This document shows, piece after piece, positions 1 to 6,022 of a DNA stretch of 6,189 nucleotides. A model generated the notes under the pieces. It had not been told where the DNA came from, searched no databases, and saw only the letters and a list, made by a program, of their open reading frames with translations. This DNA is from Gemmatimonadota bacterium (GTDB taxonomy: Bacteria; Gemmatimonadota; Gemmatimonadetes; JACCXV01; JAHWKZ01): the NCBI GenBank assembly GCA_019347645.1, contig JAHWKZ010000083.1:1-6189 (forward strand). The letters run 5' to 3'. The translations under genes and the position numbers were made by a program. Each line of letters starts with the position of its first letter. The first letter of the stretch is position 1.

Positions 1-1
1 T

Positions 2-280
2 CAAGGCAGTGCCACCTCATGGGGACCCCTGTTTGGAGCGGGGGCCGAGACGTGGGCTGAGACATGGGAAGGCGAGGGCGGTTGGGGCGGCCCGGCGTAT
101 GACTTCGTGCTGGGGGCTACCCAGGTCGACGCGGGGGCCCGGATCCTCGACGTCGGATGTGGCGCCGGGCGATTCCTGGAGACGGCCGCACGTCGGGGAG
201 CCGACCTGGCGGGGCTCGACGCAGCGCAGGAGATGGTTGACCGCGCTTCCCAGCGTGTGCCGGACGCCGACCTGCGCGAG
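2..280 (+). pseudogene. Class I SAM-dependent methyltransferase, N-terminal fragment (cut at both ends)
   Basis: The plus frame is open from the window edge and reads as the first ~93 residues of a small-molecule class I methyltransferase. A lead-in rich in Trp/Gly (residues ~7-35, ending PAYDFVL) precedes the SAM-binding motif I ILDVGCGAGRF (residues 48-58). A helix and the second strand follow, LAGLDAA, whose Asp (residue ~73) would bind the SAM ribose. Homology-like sequence stops around RVPDADLRE: the expected motif with the substrate pocket and the remaining ~150 residues are missing. The frame stays open to a TAG at 740-742 only because it runs antisense to another coding frame. No start codon is visible in the fragment before the conserved region except an internal GTG at 107, which is too late because similarity begins upstream, so the true start lies left of the window. 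The substrate cannot be told. The identification as a methyltransferase is secure; the 3' limit (~265-285) is approximate. Confidence 0.8.
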
Positions 281-1816
281 CGTGGGGATCCCGCAGCGCC
301 GCACCAGGTCGCGCACGGCATCGATCCCCGCGCGTCCGAAGGCCAGGGCCCCGTCCCCGGGATCGGCGATGCCCAGTGCCCTCGCGATGTCCGCGAAGCG
401 CTCCGCCAGGTGCGGAAGGCTGAGCTCCATCGCGTCGGCGAGGAAGCGCGCCACGGCGGCGCCGTGATGCACGTGGAACAGCGCGTTGACCGCATGCGCG
501 AACGCGTGATCGGCGGCGCCGCCCCCTTTCATCGAAATGCCGGCGCTGAGGCTGCCGACCATCATCTGCTCCCTCGCCTCGAGGTCGCTGCCGTCCACGA
601 GCACCCTCGGCAGCCACCGGGAGATGACCGAGATGGCGTACAGCGCCATCCCGTCGGCGAGCGGCTGGCGCGAGATCGCCACCTGGAAAATCCCTTCGCC
701 CATCCCCAGGGCCGCCAGGCGGCCGCGCACGGCGTCCTCTAGGCGGTCCGCGTGGGCCTCGCGCGCATCCGCCAGCGCCGCCGCCGCTTCCTCGAGCCGC
801 TCGCGCCGCGCGGCGATCTCCCGATCGAGCGACGCCGCGCGCTCGGAGCTCGCCTCCAGCGCCTCCAGCTCCGCGCGCATCGCATCGCCGCGCTCGACCA
901 CCTCCGCGACCGTCCCGCCATGCTTCCGCTCGAGCCGGAACAGGAGGTCCCGGCGCTCCTCCAGGCCCGCCAGCCGCCCCGGGTCGTGCTCCACCGAGTC
1001 GGCGTAGCCGAGGAGCTCTCGGGCGATGTCCTGGAGCTCGTAGCGTGCGCTCGACACGCGCTCCAGGACCGGCGCGAGGTCGGGGTCGAGCTCGACCAGC
1101 CCCTCGAGTCGCCGCTCCAGCGCGGCCAGGGCCGGGACGACCGCTCCCTCGTCCGCCCCCTCCAGGCGCTCCCAGACCCCACCCGCCGTTCGTTGGCGCT
1201 CGGCGGCGTGGCGCAGCCGGGTCGCCTCGATCTCGAGCCGATCGGCCTCGTCGGCATCCAGCTCCGCGGCCTCGATCTCCTCCACCTGGGAGCGGAGCCA
1301 TTCGATCCGCGCCGAGCGCTCCGACTCGGCGCGCTCGAGATCGGCCCGTTCGCGCTCGAGCGCCCGGACCGAGTCGGCGCTCACCGCCACGCGCTCGACG
1401 AGGGGCTCCGCCGCCGCGAAGGCGTCCAGCAGCCCGCGCTGCTCGGCGCGCTTCAGCAGCAGGTGGTCGTCGTGCTGGCCGTGGATCTCCACCCACGCCT
1501 CCCCGCGCTCCTTGAGCATCCTGGCGGTGGCCAGGTTGCCGTCCAGGTGGCACCGGTTCGAGCGGTCGCGAAAGATCTCGCGCCGGACCACGGTCTCCAC
1601 GCCGTCCACCTCGAACAGACCTTCGATGGTCGCGTGGTCGGCTCCTTCACGGATGTCGTCGGTGTACGCGCGGGCACCGGTCAACAGCGCCAGCGAGTCG
1701 ACGAGAATGGACTTGCCGGCCCCGGTCTCTCCCGTCAGGACGTTGAGCCCCCTGCCGAACTCGACCACGACCTCGTCGATCAGCGCGTATTCCTCGACCC
1801 TGAGCCGTCTCAGCAT
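17..1816 (-). CDS. recN: RecN DNA repair ATPase head fused in frame to foreign sequence (chimeric ORF)
   Basis: RecN is an SMC-like ATPase acting in recombinational repair of double-strand breaks. Residues 1-~378 are good RecN: an N-terminal ABC half with Walker A GETGAGKS (29-36), IHGQH (111-115) followed by LLDAF, then a long Glu/Arg/Ala-rich coiled coil (~140-365), and the re-entry into the C-terminal head at ALGMGEGIFQV (~369-379). The rest of the head, which should carry the ASGGELSR signature, Walker B and the HLPQVA-like motif, is absent. Residues ~381-518 are instead the C-terminal domain of an iron-containing alcohol dehydrogenase. Residues ~519-599 are meaningless antisense of the methyltransferase fragment. 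The ATG at 1816 follows nadK by 28 bp, with only a weak GGGGGT ribosome site. The total of 599 aa resembles a normal RecN only by coincidence. As it stands the product cannot form a complete ATPase head. RecN identity of the first part is secure. Confidence 0.8.
   Translation of the reverse strand: MLRRLRVEEYALIDEVVVEFGRGLNVLTGETGAGKSILVDSLALLTGARAYTDDIREGADHATIEGLFEVDGVETVVRREIFRDRSNRCHLDGNLATARMLKERGEAWVEIHGQHDDHLLLKRAEQRGLLDAFAAAEPLVERVAVSADSVRALERERADLERAESERSARIEWLRSQVEEIEAAELDADEADRLEIEATRLRHAAERQRTAGGVWERLEGADEGAVVPALAALERRLEGLVELDPDLAPVLERVSSARYELQDIARELLGYADSVEHDPGRLAGLEERRDLLFRLERKHGGTVAEVVERGDAMRAELEALEASSERAASLDREIAARRERLEEAAAALADAREAHADRLEDAVRGRLAALGMGEGIFQVAISRQPLADGMALYAISVISRWLPRVLVDGSDLEAREQMMVGSLSAGISMKGGGAADHAFAHAVNALFHVHHGAAVARFLADAMELSLPHLAERFADIARALGIADPGDGALAFGRAGIDAVRDLVRRCGIPTLAQVGVRHTLGSAVNHLLRCVEPRQVGSPTCGRLQESPGATSDVEDPGPRVDLGSPQHEVIRRAAPTALAFPCLSPRLGPRSKQGSP
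263..676 (-). pseudogene. Iron-containing alcohol dehydrogenase, C-terminal fragment inside the recN frame
   Basis: Residues ~381-518 of the 599-codon frame match the all-helical C-terminal domain of group III (FucO-like) alcohol dehydrogenases. Visible hallmarks are PLADGMALYAI, then DLEAREQMMVGSLSAG, then an His pattern ADHAFAHAVNALFHVHHG, ending with AERFADIARALG and LVRRCGIPT. The two His residues 14 apart (437 and 451 of the frame) correspond to the iron ligands His263 and His277 of E. coli FucO. The N-terminal NAD(P)-binding domain and the first two iron ligands (Asp/His before this point) are missing, as is the extreme C-terminus, so about a third of a ~380-residue enzyme remains and it cannot be active. 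It shares the recN frame, with no stop or start of its own. Limits are approximate because both ends blend into neighbours that read plausibly either way. Confidence 0.8.
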
Positions 1817-1844
1817 GGTCTGACCCCCGGGCTGCGGCGCCGGG

Positions 1845-2732
1845 TCAGGATTCCGACCGACCGCCGTACATGAACCTGCTCCTGAGCCTTTCGAAGTAGA
1901 GCGGCCGATCGACCCCGGCCAGCGGCACCCGCCAGTCGCCCTCCCTCACCCGCACGACGTCTCCCTCTTCCACCGGCACCTCCACCTGTCCGTCCATGAT
2001 CAGGACGGCCCCCTCCGCTCCCCGATCCACCGTCACCTCCACCACCCGGTCGCTCGGCGCCACGAGGGGGCGGATGGCCAGCGCATGGGCGCAGATCGGG
2101 GTCATCAGGATGGCGTCGAGGCCCGGCACGACGAGCGGTCCGTCGGCCGAGAGGTTGTAGCCCGTCGCGCCCGTGGGGGTCGACAGGATCAGCCCGTCGG
2201 CGAGATACGTCCCCACGGCGTCTCCCTCGCCGATCCCCTCCCGGACGTCGCCGATGGAGATCGAGAGCTTGAGGACCCGCAGCCCCCCACCCTTGTGGAT
2301 GACCGCGTCGTTCAGCGCGTGGTGGATCGCCGCCCGGTCTCCCTTGCGCCGGACCTCGGCGGCGAGCGTCATTCGGCGGTCGACGGGCGCGGTCCCTTCG
2401 AGCACCGGGTCGAGCCGCGCCTCCAGGTCGACCGGTGCCGCGGCGGTCAGGAACCCGAGACCGCCCAGGTTGATCCCGAAGACCGGCAGGTCACGACCGC
2501 GCAACCTGCGCGCCGTCGCCAGTAGGGTTCCGTCGCCGCCGAGGGTGATCACCAGATCGGCGCTCGGCGCGGCCCAATCGAAACGCTCGGCGTCGAAGTC
2601 GACGAGATCGAGGGTGGCGGGATCGAGGGCCCAGGACCACCCCCGGTCGCTCAGCCGCGAGACGACCCGCCCGACCGCCTCGGATACGCCCCGCCGCTCG
2701 GTGTTCGCGACGATCGCGGCCCGCGACCCCAC
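1845..2732 (-). CDS. nadK: NAD kinase
   Basis: This cytoplasmic enzyme phosphorylates NAD+ to NADP+ using ATP or polyphosphate. The 295-residue product has the full family layout. The N-terminal Rossmann-like domain carries the GGDGT motif (65-69), whose Asp is catalytic, followed by FGINLGGLGFLT (85-96). The beta-rich C-terminal domain has ALNDAVIHKGG (139-149), YLADGLILSTPTGATGYNLS (176-195), the AHALAIRPLV stretch (215-224) and MDGQ (246-249). A ~10-residue Gly/Glu-rich addition (about 162-174) precedes the ADG strand. I chose the GTG at 2732 because AGGA sits 8 nt upstream; another GTG at 2762 would overlap dxs by 20 bp, has no such site and adds ten unconserved residues. The gene begins 10 bp after the dxs stop and is followed 28 bp later by recN, so translation coupling in one operon is likely. 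The gene appears intact. Confidence 0.95.
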   Translation of the reverse strand: MGSRAAIVANTERRGVSEAVGRVVSRLSDRGWSWALDPATLDLVDFDAERFDWAAPSADLVITLGGDGTLLATARRLRGRDLPVFGINLGGLGFLTAAAPVDLEARLDPVLEGTAPVDRRMTLAAEVRRKGDRAAIHHALNDAVIHKGGGLRVLKLSISIGDVREGIGEGDAVGTYLADGLILSTPTGATGYNLSADGPLVVPGLDAILMTPICAHALAIRPLVAPSDRVVEVTVDRGAEGAVLIMDGQVEVPVEEGDVVRVREGDWRVPLAGVDRPLYFERLRSRFMYGGRSES

Positions 2733-2740
2733 GCTGGTTT

Positions 2741-2745
2741 TCCTA
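2741..2745 (-). promoter_or_regulatory. Ribosome binding site of nadK overlapping the dxs stop codon
   Basis: On the minus strand the dxs stop TAG runs directly into GA, giving TAGGA, 8 nt before the GTG at 2732. Sharing the stop codon with the Shine-Dalgarno sequence suggests ribosomes finishing dxs re-initiate on nadK. It is also the main reason for preferring GTG 2732 over GTG 2762. Confidence 0.6.
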
Positions 2746-4635
2746 CCGTTGCGCGGGGGCACCGGCCAGCGCCAGCGCCGCGTCGCGGATCGAATCGGGG
2801 GTGAGCCCGCACCGCTCCAGCTGGCGCTTCCGCGAGGCGTGGTCCACGACGACGTCGGGGATCCCCAGGAACTTCATCTCCGGGCGGAGCCCGCGCTCCC
2901 CCAGCAGGCGCGCCACGTTGGCCCCGAACCCGCTCCAGACGGCGCTCTCCTCGACGGTCAGGATCTTGTCGAAGCGCTCGGCCAGCGCGAACAGCAGGTC
3001 CTCATCCATCGGCTTCAGGTACCGGCAGTTGATCACGTGAGCCTCGAGGTCCCTCCCGGCCAGCTCCCCGGCAGCATCGAGCGACGGCTTCACCATCGTG
3101 CCCACCGCCAGGATGCAAACGTCGGACCCTTCGCGGACCGTCTCCCATTTTCCGACCGGCAGGAAGCTGAAGTCGCGCCGGCCGAGGTCGACGCCTTCGG
3201 CGATGGTGTCCCGGGGATAGCGCAGCGCGAACGGGTGCTCGCGCTGCTCGACGGCGGTGTACAGCAGGTCCTGCAGCTCGTGCTCGTCCATCGGCGCGGC
3301 CACGATCATGTTGGGGATCACCGACAGATAGCCGACGTCGTAGGCCCCCATGTGGGTCGGGCCGTCGTTGCCGACGAGGCCGGCCCGATCCAACACGAAC
3401 ACGACGGGAAGGTCCTGGATCGCCACGTCGTGGACCACCTGGTCGTAGGCGCGCTGGAGGAAGGTCGAGTAGATGGCGCAGACGGGGATCTTCCCTTCGC
3501 GAGCGAGCCCAGCGGCGAAGCACACGCCGTGCTGCTCGGCGATCCCGACGTCGAAGCCGCGCTCCGGGAAGGCCTCCAGGAACGCTTGGACTCCGGCGCC
3601 GTCGGGCATCGCCGCGGTGATCGCGCACACGTCTGCGTTCTGCCGCCCGATCTCGACGAGGGCGTTCGAGAACACCTTCGTCCACTTGGGGCGCGACGGC
3701 GGGCCCTCCACCTTGCCGCTCTCGAGGTTGATCGCTCCCACCCCGTGGTACTTCCACTGGTCGGCCTCGGCGAAGGGATACCCCTTCCCCTTCACGGTAC
3801 GGATGTGGAGGAGCCGCGGGCCCTTCAGGTCCTCGACCTTCTCGAGGGTGTCCAGCAGCTCGTCGACGTCGTGGCCGTCGATCGGGCCGAAGTAGCGGAA
3901 GCCGAGCTCCTCGAACAGCATGCCCGGCGCCACCAGCCCCTTCACCCCCTCCTCGAGCTTGTGGGCGAACGCCCGCACATCGTCGGCCACCCGGGGGATG
4001 CGCCCCGTGAGGTCCCAGATCTCGTCCCGCAGCCGGTTGTACAGGGGATTGGTGGTGACCTTGGTCAGGTAGTTGTGCATCGCCCCGAGGTTCGGGGCGA
4101 TCGACATCTGGTTGTCGTTGAGGATGACCAGCAGGTCGGTCTCCGAGTCGCCCGAGTTGTTGAGCGCCTCGTACGCGAGGCCCGCCGTCATCGCCCCGTC
4201 GCCGGTCACGGCGACGACCTTGAAGTCGTCACCGGCCAGGTCGCGGGCGACCGCCATCCCGTACGCCGCCGCGATCGAGGTCGAGGCGTGCCCCGCGCCG
4301 AACGCGTCGTGGGGGCTCTCGACGATCCGGCAGAACCCGGAAGGACCCCCCTCCTGACGGAGGTCTTCCATCCATCCGTTGCGACCGGTCAGGATCTTGT
4401 GCGGATAGCACTGGTGGCCCACGTCCCACACGATCCGGTCGCGGGGGCTGTGGTAGAGGTAGTGCAGCACGACCGAGAGCTCCACGACGCCCAGGGGAGC
4501 GCCGAGGTGGCCGCCGCGGCGGGCCACGACCTCGAGGACTCGCCGGCGGACCTCGTCGGCCAACCGATGCAGCTCCTCGCGGGTGAGGGCCTTCAGGTCG
4601 TCGGGGCTTTCGATGCCATCGAGGATGTGGTCCAT
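2743..4635 (-). CDS. dxs: 1-deoxy-D-xylulose-5-phosphate synthase
   Basis: DXS condenses pyruvate with glyceraldehyde 3-phosphate using thiamine diphosphate, the first and flux-setting step of the MEP isoprenoid pathway. At 630 aa it is the usual length. The opening ILDGIESPDDLKAL is typical. Domain I has GGHLGAPLGVVEL (41-53), WDVGHQCYPHKILTGR (70-85), AGHASTSI (114-121), and the ThDP/Mg motif from GDG (145-147) to NDN (173-175). Domain II (~318-480) has FDVGIAEQHGV, whose Glu367 is the catalytic ThDP-activating Glu, then AIYSTFLQRAYDQVVHD and LDRAGLVGNDGPTHMG. Domain III (~490-630) is the transketolase C-terminal fold. The ATG at 4635 is fixed by an in-frame TAA 12 nt upstream (4648-4650), although no good Shine-Dalgarno sequence is visible. 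It starts 113 bp after the sulfite-oxidase-like gene and leads into nadK and recN. All key residues I can check are present. Confidence 0.97.
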   Translation of the reverse strand: MDHILDGIESPDDLKALTREELHRLADEVRRRVLEVVARRGGHLGAPLGVVELSVVLHYLYHSPRDRIVWDVGHQCYPHKILTGRNGWMEDLRQEGGPSGFCRIVESPHDAFGAGHASTSIAAAYGMAVARDLAGDDFKVVAVTGDGAMTAGLAYEALNNSGDSETDLLVILNDNQMSIAPNLGAMHNYLTKVTTNPLYNRLRDEIWDLTGRIPRVADDVRAFAHKLEEGVKGLVAPGMLFEELGFRYFGPIDGHDVDELLDTLEKVEDLKGPRLLHIRTVKGKGYPFAEADQWKYHGVGAINLESGKVEGPPSRPKWTKVFSNALVEIGRQNADVCAITAAMPDGAGVQAFLEAFPERGFDVGIAEQHGVCFAAGLAREGKIPVCAIYSTFLQRAYDQVVHDVAIQDLPVVFVLDRAGLVGNDGPTHMGAYDVGYLSVIPNMIVAAPMDEHELQDLLYTAVEQREHPFALRYPRDTIAEGVDLGRRDFSFLPVGKWETVREGSDVCILAVGTMVKPSLDAAGELAGRDLEAHVINCRYLKPMDEDLLFALAERFDKILTVEESAVWSGFGANVARLLGERGLRPEMKFLGIPDVVVDHASRKRQLERCGLTPDSIRDAALALAGAPAQR

Positions 4636-4662
4636 GGTCGAAGCAAGTTAAGCGCGCCGGAT

Positions 4663-4687
4663 GGACGGCGCCAAAGGCGCGCCGTCC
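4663..4687. terminator. GC-rich hairpin between the sulfite-oxidase-like gene and dxs
   Basis: A perfect 9-bp inverted repeat GGACGGCGC / GCGCCGTCC surrounds a 7-nt loop (CAAAGGC). It lies in the 113-bp gap downstream of the minus-strand oxidoreductase stop (4749) and 28 bp upstream of the dxs start. No T tract follows on the minus strand, and only a weak T-rich stretch (TTGTCCTT) follows on the plus strand, so it is not a textbook Rho-independent terminator. It could be an attenuating stem in the dxs leader or a Rho-type end structure. The rest of the gap shows no convincing promoter. Confidence 0.35.
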
Positions 4688-4748
4688 TTGTCCTTCCGGG
4701 GGATCCGACGCCGGCGTGACCCTGCCTCTTCCCCACCCCGTGCCGTCT

Positions 4749-5777
4749 TCAGTCGACGTCGATCTCCACCCGTTGGACGACGTTGTTGCCGTACCCGTGG
4801 TGGTTCCAGACGGGCACGAGCGGCTGGGTGGCCCCGGTCTCGTCGGTGGCCCGAGCCTCGATCCGGCGCCTCCCCTTCCTGGCTCGCCAGGTCCACGTCC
4901 AGGGCGTCGCGCCGTGGCGCCCGGCGGACCGGCCGAGGGCGGCTTCGACCCACGCCCCGTCATCCACCCGCACCTCCACCTTCCGGATCCTCCCCGCCCC
5001 GGACCACGCCGTGCCCCGGACCACGACCGGCCCCGCCGGCACGGAGGTCCCGTCCGCCGGGCGGGCGATCGCCGCCCGCACGCGCATCGCCTCCACCGGG
5101 GTGCCGTCGGGCACGCCCTCCATACCGTCGTACACGTACTTGGTCGTCTGCCAATGGCCGCGGAACGGGGCGTCCAGAAGGTCGATCCGCGCCACCCATT
5201 TGACCGATGCCACCGCGTACCATCCCGGGACCACGAGCCGAACGGGGTGGCCGTGCTGGGGACGGAGCGGCGAGCCGTTCATCCCCCAGGCCAGGATCGT
5301 GTCGGGGTGGCGCGCCACGTCGAGCGGCAGGCTTCGGGCGAACGCCGCCTCGGAACGGGGATCGGCCTCCTCACCGTCGGCGCCCACGAAAAGGACCTCC
5401 ACCGCCCCACGCCGCACGCCGGCGGCGTCGAGCAGATGGACGAGAGAGGTTCCGGTGAAGCGCGCGGTGGAGACGGCGTCGAACGCCCAGGGCGTGCCGC
5501 TCGGGACCGGGCGCATTCGGGTGCGGCCGTTCCCCGCGCACTCCAGGGTCACCGCGAGGGTCCGCGGGGGGAGCGCCCTCAGATCTGAGAGCGCGAGCTC
5601 CAGCGGTCGCTCCACGACCCCACCGAACCGGAGTCGCCACTCGTCGGCCTCGATCTCGGGGACGTCGAAGTGGTTCCGGACGTAGAAGAGGTCCGTCGGC
5701 GTGATCGGTCTGCAGAGCGCCTCCATCGGCGTCCCGGCGTTGTACGGGTCCCGCTCGCGGACAGTCCTCCGGGGCAC
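4749..5777 (-). CDS. Molybdopterin-dependent oxidoreductase, sulfite oxidase family
   Basis: The 342-residue product has the two-domain sulfite oxidase fold. The molybdopterin-binding domain (~25-215) includes ITPTDLFYVRNHFDVP, then LECAGNGR with Cys80 as the likely molybdenum-ligating cysteine, WGMNGSPLRPQHGHPVRLVV and GWYAVASVKWV. The Mo-cofactor dimerisation domain (~235-342) carries GTAWSG, an IRKVEVRVDDG strand, and the end signature PVWNHHGYGNNVVQRV. There is no heme domain, no Tat signal and no membrane segment, so a soluble cytoplasmic enzyme is inferred. Sulfite is the family's best-known substrate, but this heme-free subgroup is poorly characterised, so the substrate is open. I chose GTG 5777, which has AGGAG 5 nt upstream and is followed by RERDPYNAGTPMEAL, a normal family N-terminus. 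A longer frame back to 5870 exists but lies wholly in the palindromic element and adds unrelated residues. It may be transcribed apart from dxs (113-bp gap). Confidence 0.88.
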   Translation of the reverse strand: MPRRTVRERDPYNAGTPMEALCRPITPTDLFYVRNHFDVPEIEADEWRLRFGGVVERPLELALSDLRALPPRTLAVTLECAGNGRTRMRPVPSGTPWAFDAVSTARFTGTSLVHLLDAAGVRRGAVEVLFVGADGEEADPRSEAAFARSLPLDVARHPDTILAWGMNGSPLRPQHGHPVRLVVPGWYAVASVKWVARIDLLDAPFRGHWQTTKYVYDGMEGVPDGTPVEAMRVRAAIARPADGTSVPAGPVVVRGTAWSGAGRIRKVEVRVDDGAWVEAALGRSAGRHGATPWTWTWRARKGRRRIEARATDETGATQPLVPVWNHHGYGNNVVQRVEIDVD

Positions 5778-5782
5778 AAGGA

Positions 5783-5787
5783 CTCCT
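5783..5787 (-). promoter_or_regulatory. Ribosome binding site of the sulfite-oxidase-like gene at the repeat edge
   Basis: The minus strand reads AGGAG, then TCCTT, then GTG (5777). The site lies inside a perfect 14-bp palindrome GACTCCTAGGAGTC (5781-5794) and straddles the left boundary of the palindromic element: its first two bases belong to the element and the last three to the flank. It decides the start in favour of GTG 5777. Confidence 0.55.
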
Positions 5788-5971
5788 AGGAGTCTGTCCG
5801 AGTCATGCCATTCTACTGCGGCAAACGATCTGCGGCCATCTGCGTCGTTCTCGGCCCGAAAAATCCTCAACGTATTGCAGCGAATACGCCTCCGGTTTTT
5901 CGAGCCTGCGGCCTCGCATCTACCGCAGCTCCTTTGCCTCGCAACGAAGGATTACTCGGACAGACTCCTAG
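5786..5971. repeat. 186-bp palindromic element with 18-bp terminal inverted repeats (MITE-like)
   Basis: The ends are perfect inverted copies, CTAGGAGTCTGTCCGAGT at 5786-5803 and its complement at 5954-5971. The interior is an imperfect palindrome about the same centre: CGTATT/AATACG (5871-5876 / 5883-5888) around a 6-nt loop, CGAAAAA/TTTTTCG next out, and CTGCGG/CCGCAG further out. The whole unit could therefore fold into one long hairpin. The outermost CTAG occurs in direct orientation at both ends, and a 9-bp direct repeat GACTCCTAG lies at 5781-5789 and 5963-5971; either could be a target duplication. It codes for nothing convincing; short frames through it are by-products. It sits between two divergent genes, filling most of their intergenic region (5778-6022). 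This architecture fits a non-autonomous, transposase-mobilised repeat or a REP-like unit, but no transposase is present and other copies cannot be seen here. Confidence 0.75.
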
Positions 5972-6007
5972 CCGCGATCGAGCCGTCTCGACACGAAGCC
6001 GTGATTC

Positions 6008-6015
6008 AGAAGGAG
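6008..6015 (+). promoter_or_regulatory. Ribosome binding site of the GH15 gene
   Basis: AGAAGGAG lies 7 nt before the ATG at 6023, a near-ideal Shine-Dalgarno sequence and spacing. It is the strongest translation signal in the window. The 36 bp between the palindromic element and this site show no clear -35/-10 pair, so any promoter would have to lie within or overlap the element. Confidence 0.7.
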
Positions 6016-6022
6016 CTCTGTG

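Noticed and set aside
281..742. Continuation of the methyltransferase frame to a TAG at 740-742
   Set aside because: After residue ~93 it reads antisense to the dehydrogenase and RecN and carries none of the later methyltransferase motifs, so it is not real coding sequence.
17..1816. A genuine new RecN-dehydrogenase fusion enzyme
   Set aside because: Both partners lack essential halves (RecN signature and Walker B; dehydrogenase nucleotide domain and first iron ligands), the frame ends in antisense of a third gene, and the joins sit at short ambiguous stretches.
1817..1844. Small GC-rich inverted repeat between nadK and recN
   Set aside because: Only about 5 bp of stem with no T tract, of the kind expected by chance in such GC-rich spacing.
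752..1873. A 373-codon plus-strand open frame opposite recN
   Set aside because: It is a mirror of the RecN coiled coil, with no recognisable domain and no ribosome site.
2173..4719. An 848-codon plus-strand open frame opposite nadK and dxs
   Set aside because: It is the antisense of two well-conserved genes in GC-rich DNA, where G/C-ending codons keep other frames open. Its translation is low-complexity Arg/His/Val-rich and matches no family.
5778..5870. A longer N-terminus for the sulfite-oxidase-like protein
   Set aside because: These 31 codons lie almost wholly in the palindromic element and do not resemble a signal peptide or the family's start, whereas GTG 5777 has AGGAG and is followed by a normal N-terminus.
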